7,379 bases of DNA from an uncultured Mediterranea sp. GTDB taxonomy: Bacteria > Bacteroidota > Bacteroidia > Bacteroidales > Bacteroidaceae. Position 1 is the stretch's first letter, and every line of letters starts with the position of its first letter. A model generated the notes under the pieces. It searched no databases and was not told where the DNA came from. It worked only from the letters and a program-made list of their open reading frames with translations. Where the stretch lies: NCBI GenBank assembly GCA_946007445.1, contig CAMGAL010000103.1, positions 1 through 7,379 of the forward strand. The letters run 5' to 3'. This document shows positions 1-7,379 of the stretch, one piece after another. The position numbers and the translations under genes are program-made.

Positions 1-59
1 AGGCTTACGAGGAGTTCCGCAAACAGCTGGAAGCATTGGTTGACGAACGCAGAGCATGA
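1..59 (+). CDS. atpA: V-type ATP synthase subunit A, C-terminal end (partial)
   Basis: This is the 3' end of a gene entering from the left edge. Reading from base 3 gives 18 residues, AYEEFRKQLEALVDERRA, then a TGA stop at 57-59. A short charged helix of this kind is typical of the C-terminus of the catalytic A subunit of V/A-type ATPases. The A subunit hydrolyses or makes ATP in the A3B3 hexamer and is normally encoded directly before subunit B, as here. The fragment is too short to identify alone, so the call rests mainly on the gene order; the open frame up to the stop is seen directly. The P-loop and other catalytic motifs lie outside the window. The stop is 37 nt before the next start codon, consistent with one transcript. 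Confidence 0.8.
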   Translation, partial: AYEEFRKQLEALVDERRA

Positions 60-96
60 ATTCAGCAATATATAATCCCTAATTGAAATTTACTTC
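60..96 (+). promoter_or_regulatory. AT-rich intergenic leader before atpB
   Basis: This 37-nt spacer between the atpA stop and the atpB start is AT-rich and has no Shine-Dalgarno-like GGAGG. It also has no TAnnTTTG -7 element, so a separate promoter is not supported. It most likely acts only as an unstructured translation-initiation leader inside the operon, the usual arrangement in Bacteroidota. Confidence 0.4.
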
Positions 97-1428
97 ATGG
101 CAACAAAAGCATTTCAAAAGATATATACGAAGATTACCCAGATCACCAAGGCGACTTGCTCGTTGAAAGCCACCGGGGTGGGGTATGATGAGTTGGCTAC
201 GGTCAATGGCAAGCTGGCTCAGGTCGTGAAGATGGCAGGCGACGACGTGACGCTGCAGGTGTTTGAGGGTACTGAAGGCATTCCGACCAATGCCGAAGTG
301 GTCTTCTTGGGCAAAGCCCCGACGATGCGTGTCAGCGAGCAGCTGGCCGGACGCTTCTTCAACGCCTTTGGCGATCCCATCGATGGCGGACCCGCTATCG
401 AGGGTACGGAGGTGGAAATCGGCGGTCCTTCGGTGAATCCCGTTCGCCGTAAGCAGCCCTCCGAACTGATTGCTACCGGTATTGCAGGCATCGACTTGAA
501 CAACACCTTGGTGTCCGGTCAGAAGATTCCCTTCTTTGCCGACCCCGACCAGCCCTTCAACCAGGTGATGGCCAACGTGGCCCTGCGTGCCGAGACGGAC
601 AAGATTATCCTGGGCGGTATGGGTATGACCAACGACGACTACCTCTACTTCAAGAATGTGTTCTCCAACGCAGGCGCCCTCGACCGCATCGTCAGCTTCA
701 TGAACACCACCGAGAATCCTCCCGTAGAACGACTGCTGATTCCTGATATGGCACTGACGGCTGCCGAGTACTTTGCCGTCGAGAAGAACGAGAAGGTCTT
801 GGTGCTCCTCACCGACATGACCTCTTACTCCGATGCCCTGGCCATTGTGTCCAACCGTATGGACCAGATTCCTTCGAAGGACTCCATGCCCGGTTCGCTC
901 TACTCCGACCTGGCCAAGATTTACGAGAAGGCCGTGCAGTTCCCCTCGGGAGGTTCTATCACCATCATCGCCGTGACTACCCTGTCCGGTGGCGACATTA
1001 CGCACGCTGTGCCTGACAATACGGGTTACATCACCGAGGGTCAGCTCTTCCTGCGTCGCGATAGCGACATCGGTAAGGTCATCGTAGACCCCTTCCGCTC
1101 GCTCTCGCGCTTGAAGCAGTTGGTCACCGGCAAGAAGACCCGCAAAGACCATCCGCAAGTGATGAATGCCGCTGTGCGTCTGTATGCCGATGCCGCCAAC
1201 GCCAAGACGAAGCTGGAGAACGGTTTCGACCTGACCAATTACGACGAGCGTACCTTGGCCTTCGCCAAGGATTACTCCAACCAGCTGCTGGCCATCGATG
1301 TCAACCTGGATACCACCGAGATGCTGGATGTGGCGTGGAGCCTGTTCGGCCAGTATTTCCGTCCGGAAGAGGTGAACATCAAGAAGGAATTTGTCGACCA
1401 ATACTGGCCGAAGGAAGCTGCCCAATAA
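97..1428 (+). CDS. atpB: V-type ATP synthase subunit B (non-catalytic)
   Basis: The 443-residue product is the B subunit of a V/A-type ATPase. It alternates with subunit A in the cytoplasmic A3B3 head and supplies residues at the non-catalytic interfaces. The N-terminal beta-barrel region contains VSEQLAGRFFNAFGDPIDGG at about 79-98, the hallmark 'G R.F...G.PIDGGP' stretch. Where the A subunit has a Walker A P-loop, this protein has SGQKIPFFADPDQPFNQ at about 140-156 with no GKT/S, as expected for B. Further hallmarks are LLTDMTSYSDAL (237-248), the MPGSLYSDLAKIYE segment (264-277) and SLSRLK (335-340). R338 in SLSRLK should be the arginine finger reaching the catalytic site of A. The length fits the family. 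The ATG at 97 is the natural start because the usual short N-terminal barrel strand follows it. The first dozen codons are AT-rich and the rest GC-rich. The stop is 15 nt before atpD. Confidence 0.96.
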   Translation: MATKAFQKIYTKITQITKATCSLKATGVGYDELATVNGKLAQVVKMAGDDVTLQVFEGTEGIPTNAEVVFLGKAPTMRVSEQLAGRFFNAFGDPIDGGPAIEGTEVEIGGPSVNPVRRKQPSELIATGIAGIDLNNTLVSGQKIPFFADPDQPFNQVMANVALRAETDKIILGGMGMTNDDYLYFKNVFSNAGALDRIVSFMNTTENPPVERLLIPDMALTAAEYFAVEKNEKVLVLLTDMTSYSDALAIVSNRMDQIPSKDSMPGSLYSDLAKIYEKAVQFPSGGSITIIAVTTLSGGDITHAVPDNTGYITEGQLFLRRDSDIGKVIVDPFRSLSRLKQLVTGKKTRKDHPQVMNAAVRLYADAANAKTKLENGFDLTNYDERTLAFAKDYSNQLLAIDVNLDTTEMLDVAWSLFGQYFRPEEVNIKKEFVDQYWPKEAAQ

Positions 1429-1443
1429 GGAACGTGAACGCTT

Positions 1444-2049
1444 ATGGCTATCAAGTTTCAATATAACAAAACCTCGCTTCAGCAGCTTGAGAAGCAGCTG
1501 AAAGTGCGCGTGCGCACCCTCCCGATCATCAAGAACAAGGAGAGTGCCCTGCGTATGGAAGTGAAGCGCTGCAAGAGCGACGCTGCGGAGCTGGAGGCCA
1601 GGCTGGAACGCGACATCCAGGCCTACGAAGCACAGTTCGCCCTGTGGAACGAATTTGATGCTTCGCTCATCAAGGTGTGCGATGTCCATCTCAACGTGAA
1701 GAAGATTGCCGGCGTGAGGATTCCCGTGCTGGAGAGCATCGACTTCGACGTGCGGCCTTACAGCCTCTTCAATCAGCCCAAGTGGTATGCGGATGGCTTG
1801 CAGATTCTCAAGGAGCTGGCCCATACGGCCATCGAACGGGAATTTGTAGACGCCAAACTGGCGCTGCTGGAACATGCCCGCAAGAAGACCACCCAGAAGG
1901 TGAATCTTTTTGAGAAGGTGCAGATTCCCGGCTATCAGGATGCCGTCCGCAAGATCAAGCGCTTCATGGAGGACGAGGAAAACCTGTCGAAATCGTCGCA
2001 GAAGATTATGAAGTCCCACCAAGAGAAAAGGAAGGAGGCTGAAGCATGA
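1444..2049 (+). CDS. atpD: V-type ATP synthase subunit D (central stalk)
   Basis: The 201-residue product matches V/A-type subunit D, the long coiled-coil rotor shaft that runs through the A3B3 head and transmits rotation to the membrane ring. The N-terminus (about residues 5-60) has the typical subunit D helix: 'NKTSLQQLEKQLKVR', then 'LPIIKNKESALRMEVKRC', where LL..K...L is the family pattern. A second long charged helix spans about 145-201 and ends in a lysine/glutamate-rich tail (KRKEAEA). The middle (about 90-125) is the globular portion. The start is 15 nt after the atpB stop with an AAGGA 12 nt upstream (1427-1431). The last four bases overlap the atpI start as ATGA, so translation of the two is probably coupled. 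No gene for subunit F, the usual partner of D, is next to it. Confidence 0.93.
   Translation: MAIKFQYNKTSLQQLEKQLKVRVRTLPIIKNKESALRMEVKRCKSDAAELEARLERDIQAYEAQFALWNEFDASLIKVCDVHLNVKKIAGVRIPVLESIDFDVRPYSLFNQPKWYADGLQILKELAHTAIEREFVDAKLALLEHARKKTTQKVNLFEKVQIPGYQDAVRKIKRFMEDEENLSKSSQKIMKSHQEKRKEAEA
2032..2038 (+). promoter_or_regulatory. Shine-Dalgarno-like AAGGAGG before atpI
   Basis: AAGGAGG lies 7 nt upstream of the atpI ATG at 2046, the ideal spacing for pairing with the 16S rRNA 3' end. It sits inside the last codons of atpD (Lys-Glu-Ala). The other starts in this window have A-rich leaders without such a site. It supports the ATG at 2046 over the in-frame ATG at 2058. It could be incidental, because Lys/Glu codons make AAGGAG readily. 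Confidence 0.45.
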
Positions 2050-3884
2050 TTTCAAGAATGAAGAAACTGACCTTTTTGGTCTATCATAAAGAGTATGAAA
2101 CCTTCTTGCAGCGCTTGCGCGAGCTGGGCGTGGTGCACATCGTCGAACGTCAGTCCGGCGAGATGGATGCCCGCCTCACGGAGTTCCTGCAGAAGCGCAC
2201 GCTCTACCGTCAGACGCTGTCCGCTATGCAGGCGCGTGTGCAGAAGGGTGGGGCAGAGGCTGCTCCTGCCGGACAGCCTACTGCGGCTGACACCTTGGTG
2301 AACGGCTACGAGCAGCTGCAGGCCCACATCCAGGAGCTGCAGCAACAACTGCCTGCCATCGGCAAGGAGATGGAGCAGCTGGAGCCCTGGGGACAGTTTG
2401 ACCAGCGGCGCATCCAGGAGCTGGAGCAGGCCGGATGGTACATGCAGTTCTACGTCTGCACGGAGAAGGAGTATGACGAAGCCTGGGAACAGAATGCCGG
2501 TGCGGTGCGCATCAGCGAGGACGGGCCTCGGATCTACTTTGTCACCGTCACCCCGCAGCCTGTGCAGCTCGACATCGAGCCCCTCCGCTTGCCGGCCCTG
2601 AGCTGGCAAGAACTGAGTGAGAAACGGCAGGCCTGTGAGGAGGAGATTGGACGTACCGAGGCCGAGCTGGACCGCTACTGCCAGGCCAACGCCCTCCGCA
2701 TGGAGCAGTGCTGCGCCGAGCTGGAGAGCGACATCGACCTGCTCAAGGTGAAACTCAGCAGCGCGCCTATGGCCGAAGGAGCTGTCCTGCTTCTGGAGGG
2801 ATGGGTGCCCGAGGAGAACGAGGCACAGGTGTGCGACATGTTGGAGCGCGAGGGCATCTACTACGAAATCCGCAAGGCCACGCGCGACGATGCCGCTCCG
2901 GTGAAGTTCAAGAACAACGCCTTTGTGCGTATGTACGAGGTCTTGACCAAGATGTACGGTATGCCCAGTTCGACCGACTTCGACCCCACGCCCATCCTGG
3001 CCCCCTTCTTTTCGCTCTTCTTTGCGTTCTGCATGGGCGATGCCGGTTATGGCTTGATACTGATTCTGCTGGGCTTCTATCTGAAGAAGAAGATGAGCGC
3101 CAACCTGGCCGGCATGATGAATCTGGTCATCACGTTGGGCATCTTCACCACCGTGTTTGGAGCCATTCTGGGCACCTTCTTCGGCATGAGCCTGCTGCAG
3201 TCCGACCTGCCTGAGCAGATCAAGCAGTTCATCATTGCCGGCGATGTGGAGCTCTTCGGCTCTACCTACGACAAGCAGATGATTTTGGCCTTGGGCATCG
3301 GCGTGGTACACATCTCCATCGCCATGACCGTGAAGGCCATCAACAGCACCGTGTTCTACGGCTTCAAGGAGTCGCTCAGTGCCTGGGGCTGGTGGCTGCT
3401 GGTGGTAGGCAGTGTGGTGGTAGGCACGCTCTCGTTCCTCAGTGTCATCCCGGCCGAGGTGTCCAAGTGGGCGTTCATCGGCGTAGGCGGTTTGGCCGCA
3501 GTGGGCATCTACCTACTCAACAACCTCCACCGCAATGTGCTGGTCAACGTAGGAGCCGGCCTTTGGGACACCTACAACATGGCCTCCGGCCTGCTGGGCG
3601 ATGTGCTCTCCTACATCCGTCTGTTCGCCTTGGGCTTGGCCGGCGGTATGCTGGGCCAGACCTTCAACACCCTGGCGCTGATGGTGGTCGATGGCCGCGA
3701 AGGCGTGGGCCTGGTGTTCGGCTGGATAGGCTTTGGCCTGATTATCCTTGTGGGCCATACGCTGAACATCGCCATGTCGTGCCTCAGTGCATTCGTCCAT
3801 CCGCTCCGTCTGACGTTTGTGGAGTACTTCAAGAACGCCGGCTACGAAGGCAAGGGCATGGAGTACAAACCTTTCAAGAAATAA
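2046..3884 (+). CDS. atpI: V-type ATP synthase subunit I (membrane stator, a-subunit homologue)
   Basis: The 612-residue product is the I subunit (the 'a' subunit of eukaryotic V-ATPases). It links the peripheral stalk to the membrane and forms the two ion half-channels beside the K-ring. Residues 1 to about 310 form the soluble N-terminal domain, rich in Glu/Gln/Leu coiled coil (about 55-120 and 195-235). From D313 a hydrophobic C-terminal half begins with TPILAPFFSLFFAFCMGDAGYG and contains about seven or eight membrane helices. The segment LLGDVLSYIRLFALGLAGG carries the essential arginine R525, which faces the proteolipid carboxylate. A second conserved arginine, R588, lies in HPLRLTFVEYFKN near the C-terminus. 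The protein ends in the usual lysine-rich cytoplasmic tail. The start overlaps the atpD stop by 4 nt (ATGA) and has a good Shine-Dalgarno; the alternative is the ATG at 2058 (MKKLTF). Length is normal and no frameshift is seen. Confidence 0.95.
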   Translation: MISRMKKLTFLVYHKEYETFLQRLRELGVVHIVERQSGEMDARLTEFLQKRTLYRQTLSAMQARVQKGGAEAAPAGQPTAADTLVNGYEQLQAHIQELQQQLPAIGKEMEQLEPWGQFDQRRIQELEQAGWYMQFYVCTEKEYDEAWEQNAGAVRISEDGPRIYFVTVTPQPVQLDIEPLRLPALSWQELSEKRQACEEEIGRTEAELDRYCQANALRMEQCCAELESDIDLLKVKLSSAPMAEGAVLLLEGWVPEENEAQVCDMLEREGIYYEIRKATRDDAAPVKFKNNAFVRMYEVLTKMYGMPSSTDFDPTPILAPFFSLFFAFCMGDAGYGLILILLGFYLKKKMSANLAGMMNLVITLGIFTTVFGAILGTFFGMSLLQSDLPEQIKQFIIAGDVELFGSTYDKQMILALGIGVVHISIAMTVKAINSTVFYGFKESLSAWGWWLLVVGSVVVGTLSFLSVIPAEVSKWAFIGVGGLAAVGIYLLNNLHRNVLVNVGAGLWDTYNMASGLLGDVLSYIRLFALGLAGGMLGQTFNTLALMVVDGREGVGLVFGWIGFGLIILVGHTLNIAMSCLSAFVHPLRLTFVEYFKNAGYEGKGMEYKPFKK

Positions 3885-4350
<466 letters not shown>

Positions 4351-4374
4351 GGCATTCCGGCTGATTTGACCTCC

Positions 4375-4413
4375 GAGGGTGTGCGTTTTTTGACGCACAC
4401 CCTCTCTTTTTTT
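4375..4413 (+). terminator. Intrinsic terminator of the V-ATPase operon
   Basis: A perfect 12-bp inverted repeat pairs 4375-4386 (GAGGGTGTGCGT) with 4393-4404 (ACGCACACCCTC). The loop is the 6 nt TTTTTG, and seven T follow at 4407-4413. This is a textbook rho-independent terminator on the + strand. The opposite strand lacks a T tract after the stem, so it is one-directional. It separates the ATPase operon from the glycogen genes. Confidence 0.93.
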
Positions 4414-4582
4414 CTCGTATTGCCAACTGCAGATAGCATGTATGTCATATAAATAGGTGTAGAACACCCCCTTGAACGTAAGATTTAATGATTTCGGGTA
4501 GTTTTTACAATTAAAATGCTATTTTTCAAAGAATAATGTGTAATTTTGCAGCGCTTTAGAAAATATTGATAACGTTACAAGT
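4414..4582 (+). promoter_or_regulatory. Promoter region of the glycogen genes, with -7 element at 4541-4548
   Basis: This 169-nt AT-rich region follows the terminator and leads to the glycogen synthase start. TAATTTTG at 4541-4548 matches the Bacteroidota -7 consensus TAnnTTTG exactly. It would place transcription start near 4553-4556 and give a 5' leader of about 30 nt. I see no clear TTG -33 element at the expected distance; only the T-run ATTTTTC at 4521-4527 is near. No operator, riboswitch or small gene is evident in the rest of the region. Confidence 0.6.
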
Positions 4583-6250
4583 ATGATTTCAGATTTATTG
4601 GCCCCCGACTATGTCTTCGAAGCGAGCTGGGAAGTGTGCAATAAGGTAGGAGGTATCTATACAGTTTTGTCTACCCGGGCATATACATTGCAAACAAAGT
4701 TCCGCGACAGGATCATCTTCATCGGGCCTGACTTTTGGATAGGTAAAGAGAACCCCCTGTTCGTCGAATCGGATAACCTCTGTGCCGAGTGGCGCCGACA
4801 TGCCATTGAAAAAGACCATCTTTCGGTCCGTGTGGGCCGTTGGAATATCCCTGGAAACCCCATTGTCATTCTGGTGGACTTCCAGCCTTTCTTTCAGCAG
4901 AAAAACGACTATTACGCCTGGATGTGGGAGCACTACCAAGTCGATTCGCTCCACGCCTACGGCGACTATGACGAGGCCTCCATGTTTGCCATTGCCGCCG
5001 GCAAGGTGGTGGAGAGCTTCTACCGCTATAACCTCACGGAGAACGACCGCGTCGTCTTCCAGGCCCACGAGTGGATGACCGGTATGGCTGCGCTCTACCT
5101 GCAGCAGACAGTGCCCGCCATCGCCACCATCTTCACCACCCATGCCACCTCGATAGGACGCTCCATCGCCGGCAACAACAAGCCGCTCTACGACTACCTC
5201 TTTGCCTACAACGGCGACCAGATGGCCCGCGAGCTCAACATGGAGTCCAAGCACTCCATCGAGAAGCAGACGGCCCATCACGTAGACTGCTTCACCACGG
5301 TGAGCGAGATTACCAACACCGAGTGCAAGGAGCTGCTGGACAAGAGCGCCGATGTGGTGCTGATGAACGGATTTGAGGACGACTTTGTGCCCAAGGGTAC
5401 CACATTCACCAACAAGCGCAAGCGTGCCCGTGCCCTGATGCTGCAGGTGGCCAACAAGCTGCTGGGCGACCATCTGGACGACGACACCCTCATCATAGGC
5501 ACCAGCGGACGCTACGAGTTCAAGAACAAGGGCATCAACGTCTTCCTGGAGTCGCTCAACCGGCTCAACCGTTCGCGCGACCTGAAGAAGAAGGTGCTGG
5601 CCTTTGTCAATGTGCCCAGTTGGGTAGGCGATCCTCGCGAAGACCTCCTGCAGCGTATGCAGAGCCGCGAGCAGTTCGACACCCCCCTGGAGTGCCCCTT
5701 CATCACCCACTGGCTGCACAACATGACCCACGACCAGGTGCTCGACATGCTCAAGTACCTCGGCATGGGCAACCGCAAGGAGGACAAGGTGAAGGTCATC
5801 TTCGTGCCCTGCTACCTCGACGGCAAGGACGGCATCCTCAACAAGCACTACTACGACGTCATTCTGGGCGAAGACCTCAGCGTCTATCCCTCCTACTACG
5901 AGCCCTGGGGCTACACCCCGCTGGAGAGTGTGGCCTTCAAGGTGCCCACCATCACGACAGACCTGGCCGGATTTGGCCTCTGGGTCAACAGCCTGAAGAA
6001 CCAGCACGGCATGGACGACGGCGTGCAGGTGCTCCACCGCTCGGACTACAACTACTCCGAGGTGGCCGACGGCATCAAGGACACCATCGTGGACTTCTCG
6101 CTGAAGTCACCCGCCGAGGTGAAGGAGATACGCCGCCGTGCCGGCAAGGTGGCCGAGCAGGCTCTGTGGAAGCACTTCATCCGCTACTACGAAGAGGCCT
6201 ATGATGTGGCTCTGCGCCACGCTATGAAGCGTCAGCAGATTACCGAATAA
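4583..6250 (+). CDS. Glycogen synthase, family GT3 (eukaryote-like, UDP-glucose type)
   Basis: The 555-residue product elongates alpha-1,4-glucan chains in the cytoplasm. It resembles the fungal/animal GT3 glycogen synthase rather than the bacterial GT5 GlgA. The N-terminal Rossmann half starts VFEASWEVCNKVGGIYTVLS (about 11-30), the GT3 form of the nucleotide-sugar loop. It continues with AHEWMTG (H162) and FTTHATSIGR (H187). The C-terminal half has GRYEFKNKG with R310 and K316, matching yeast Gsy2 R320 and K326. It also has SYYEPWGYTPLES with the E-x7-E pair E440/E448, the retaining GT-B catalytic signature. It is shorter than yeast Gsy2 (about 705 residues) because it lacks the long C-terminal phosphorylated tail. 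GT3 enzymes use UDP-glucose; that substrate is inferred here. The ATG at 4583 is the only start upstream of the conserved N-terminus and lies about 30 nt after the predicted transcription start. It is followed after 50 nt by glgP, probably on the same transcript. No gene symbol is given because glgA usually means the GT5 enzyme. Confidence 0.92.
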   Translation: MISDLLAPDYVFEASWEVCNKVGGIYTVLSTRAYTLQTKFRDRIIFIGPDFWIGKENPLFVESDNLCAEWRRHAIEKDHLSVRVGRWNIPGNPIVILVDFQPFFQQKNDYYAWMWEHYQVDSLHAYGDYDEASMFAIAAGKVVESFYRYNLTENDRVVFQAHEWMTGMAALYLQQTVPAIATIFTTHATSIGRSIAGNNKPLYDYLFAYNGDQMARELNMESKHSIEKQTAHHVDCFTTVSEITNTECKELLDKSADVVLMNGFEDDFVPKGTTFTNKRKRARALMLQVANKLLGDHLDDDTLIIGTSGRYEFKNKGINVFLESLNRLNRSRDLKKKVLAFVNVPSWVGDPREDLLQRMQSREQFDTPLECPFITHWLHNMTHDQVLDMLKYLGMGNRKEDKVKVIFVPCYLDGKDGILNKHYYDVILGEDLSVYPSYYEPWGYTPLESVAFKVPTITTDLAGFGLWVNSLKNQHGMDDGVQVLHRSDYNYSEVADGIKDTIVDFSLKSPAEVKEIRRRAGKVAEQALWKHFIRYYEEAYDVALRHAMKRQQITE

Positions 6251-6300
6251 ACCCACCAATAAAAGCAAATGGAAATTATTAATCAACACGTAATAATACA
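6251..6300 (+). promoter_or_regulatory. AT-rich spacer between glycogen synthase and glgP, with an overlapping micro-ORF
   Basis: This 50-nt spacer has no terminator hairpin and no TAnnTTTG element, which suggests the two glycogen genes are co-transcribed. It contains an 11-codon frame, [11 protein letters not shown], from 6269. Its TGA at 6302-6304 overlaps the glgP ATG as ATGA. There is no Shine-Dalgarno. The spacer probably serves as an A/T-rich initiation leader; the micro-ORF may be chance. Confidence 0.4.
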
Positions 6301-7379
6301 ATGAAGATTAAAGTTAGTAATGTAAACACTCCGAATTGGAAAGATGTGAATGTACGTTCACACATTCCTGCCGAACTGGAGAAATTGTCTGAATTGGCAC
6401 GCAACATCTGGTGGTCGTGGAACTACGAAGCCACCGAGCTGTTCCGTGACCTCGATCCTGCCTTGTGGAAGGAAGTGGGCCAGAACCCCGTTCTTCTGCT
6501 GGAACGCATGAGTTATGCCAAACTCGAAGCGCTTGCTACTGACAAAGTCATCCTGCGCCGCATGGAGGATGTCTATGCCAAGTTCCGCGTCTACATGGAC
6601 GTGGAGCCCGACAAGAACCGTCCCTCAGTGGCCTACTTTAGCATGGAATATGGTCTGAACCATGTTCTTAAGATATACTCAGGCGGTCTGGGCGTACTGG
6701 CCGGCGACTACCTGAAAGAGGCTTCCGACAGCAACGTAGACCTCTGCGCCGTCGGCTTCCTCTATCGCTACGGCTACTTCACGCAGACCCTCTCGATGGA
6801 CGGTCAGCAGGTGGCCAACTACGAGGCCCAGAACTTCGGCCAGCTGCCCATTGACCCCGTGCTCGACGAGCAGGGCAATCAGGTGGTGGTTGATGTTCCC
6901 TATCTTGACTACTACGTACATGCCAACCTGTGGCGCGTCAACGTAGGCCGCATCTCGCTCTACCTGCTCGACACCGACAACGAGCGCAACAGCGAGTTCG
7001 ACCGCCCCATCACCCACAAGCTCTATGGTGGTGACTGGGAGAACCGCCTCAAGCAGGAGATTCTGCTCGGTATCGGTGGTGTGCTGATGCTGCAGAAGCT
7101 TGGCATCAAGAAGGATGTGTATCACTGTAATGAGGGTCATGCTGCCCTGTGCAACGTTCAGCGCTTGGTAGACTTCGTACGTGAGGGTAAGAGCTTCACC
7201 CAGGCTCTGGAGCTGGTGCGTGCCTCTTCTCTCTATACAGTTCATACTCCCGTACCTGCAGGACACGACTATTTCGACGAAGGTCTCTTTGGCAAGTATA
7301 TGAGCGGTTATCCTCAGTTGTTGGGTATCTCATGGGATGAGTTCATCGGCATGGGCCGTATGAATCCCGATGACAAGGG
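6301..7379 (+). CDS. glgP: Alpha-glucan (glycogen) phosphorylase, N-terminal part (partial)
   Basis: The gene runs off the right edge after 359 complete codons. It encodes the N-terminal part of a GT35 alpha-glucan phosphorylase, which releases glucose 1-phosphate from glycogen using phosphate and a pyridoxal phosphate cofactor. Residues about 20-110 form the N-terminal domain (DUF3417 type) of the shorter prokaryotic phosphorylase group, with [16 protein letters not shown] and [13 protein letters not shown]. The GT35 core then starts with [10 protein letters not shown] (about 110-119) and [12 protein letters not shown] (125-136). Further on are [27 protein letters not shown] (Y274-L283) and [14 protein letters not shown] near residue 320. 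The cofactor lysine and C-terminal domain lie beyond the window, so an intact gene cannot be confirmed. Full-length relatives are, from memory, about 850 residues, so somewhat over 40 percent is visible. The ATG at 6301 fits the family N-terminus. Confidence 0.93.
   Translation, partial: MKIKVSNVNTPNWKDVNVRSHIPAELEKLSELARNIWWSWNYEATELFRDLDPALWKEVGQNPVLLLERMSYAKLEALATDKVILRRMEDVYAKFRVYMDVEPDKNRPSVAYFSMEYGLNHVLKIYSGGLGVLAGDYLKEASDSNVDLCAVGFLYRYGYFTQTLSMDGQQVANYEAQNFGQLPIDPVLDEQGNQVVVDVPYLDYYVHANLWRVNVGRISLYLLDTDNERNSEFDRPITHKLYGGDWENRLKQEILLGIGGVLMLQKLGIKKDVYHCNEGHAALCNVQRLVDFVREGKSFTQALELVRASSLYTVHTPVPAGHDYFDEGLFGKYMSGYPQLLGISWDEFIGMGRMNPDDK

Noticed and set aside
140..700. Possible degraded P-loop in AtpB suggesting a damaged catalytic subunit.
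   Set aside because: The lack of GKT/S at residues 140-156 is normal for the non-catalytic B subunit; the arginine finger R338 and other B hallmarks are intact.
79..2055. A 658-codon open frame on the minus strand spanning atpB and atpD.
   Set aside because: It is in exact codon register with both genes, so its stops would require TTA, CTA or TCA sense codons, which this GC-leaning genome rarely uses. The translation resembles no family and crosses two well-supported genes. The same explanation covers 2052-3311, 4595-6037 and 6679-7266 on the minus strand.
3401..3426. Direct repeat GGTGGTAGGCA (11 bp) twice, 4 nt apart, in atpI.
   Set aside because: It encodes a Val/Gly-rich membrane helix (VVG..VVG) in an uninterrupted frame and is explained by repeated codons.
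4456..4468. Small hairpin GGTGT/ACACC with a 3-nt loop upstream of the glycogen synthase gene.
   Set aside because: Five base pairs with no T tract and no recognisable site nearby; expected by chance in a region of this size.

Overview
The window looks like ordinary chromosome from a member of the Bacteroidota, probably the order Bacteroidales (Bacteroides/Prevotella-like). Four things point that way: a V/A-type ATPase operon ordered A-B-D-I-K, a eukaryote-like family GT3 glycogen synthase next to an alpha-glucan phosphorylase, a TAnnTTTG-type -7 promoter element, and A-rich leaders in place of Shine-Dalgarno sites before most genes. The genes are fairly GC-rich and the gaps are strongly AT-rich. 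Everything is on the + strand.

Bases 1-4413 are the 3' half of the V-type ATPase operon. It holds the last codons of atpA (catalytic subunit A), then atpB (non-catalytic stator subunit), atpD (central stalk), atpI (membrane stator subunit with the essential channel arginines) and atpK (rotor ring proteolipid). Gaps are short (37 nt, 15 nt, a 4-nt overlap, 49 nt). The operon closes with a strong intrinsic terminator 24 nt after the atpK stop codon. AtpK keeps the residues known to bind Na+ in the Enterococcus hirae K-ring, so this enzyme may be a sodium pump.

Bases 4414-4582 form the promoter region of a second transcription unit. From 4583 it encodes a 555-residue GT3 (UDP-glucose-type) glycogen synthase and, 50 nt later, the first 359 codons of an alpha-glucan (glycogen) phosphorylase that runs off the window. 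This unit couples synthesis and phosphorolytic breakdown of storage glycogen.

No tRNA, rRNA, CRISPR array, insertion sequence or phage gene is visible. Very long open frames on the minus strand lie in exact codon register with the real genes and are explained by codon bias. I did not find an undescribed system. The points most worth a second look are the Na+ ligand set in AtpK, the absence of V-ATPase C and F subunit genes from the visible part of the operon, and the GT3 synthase that has lost half of the eukaryotic regulatory arginine cluster.
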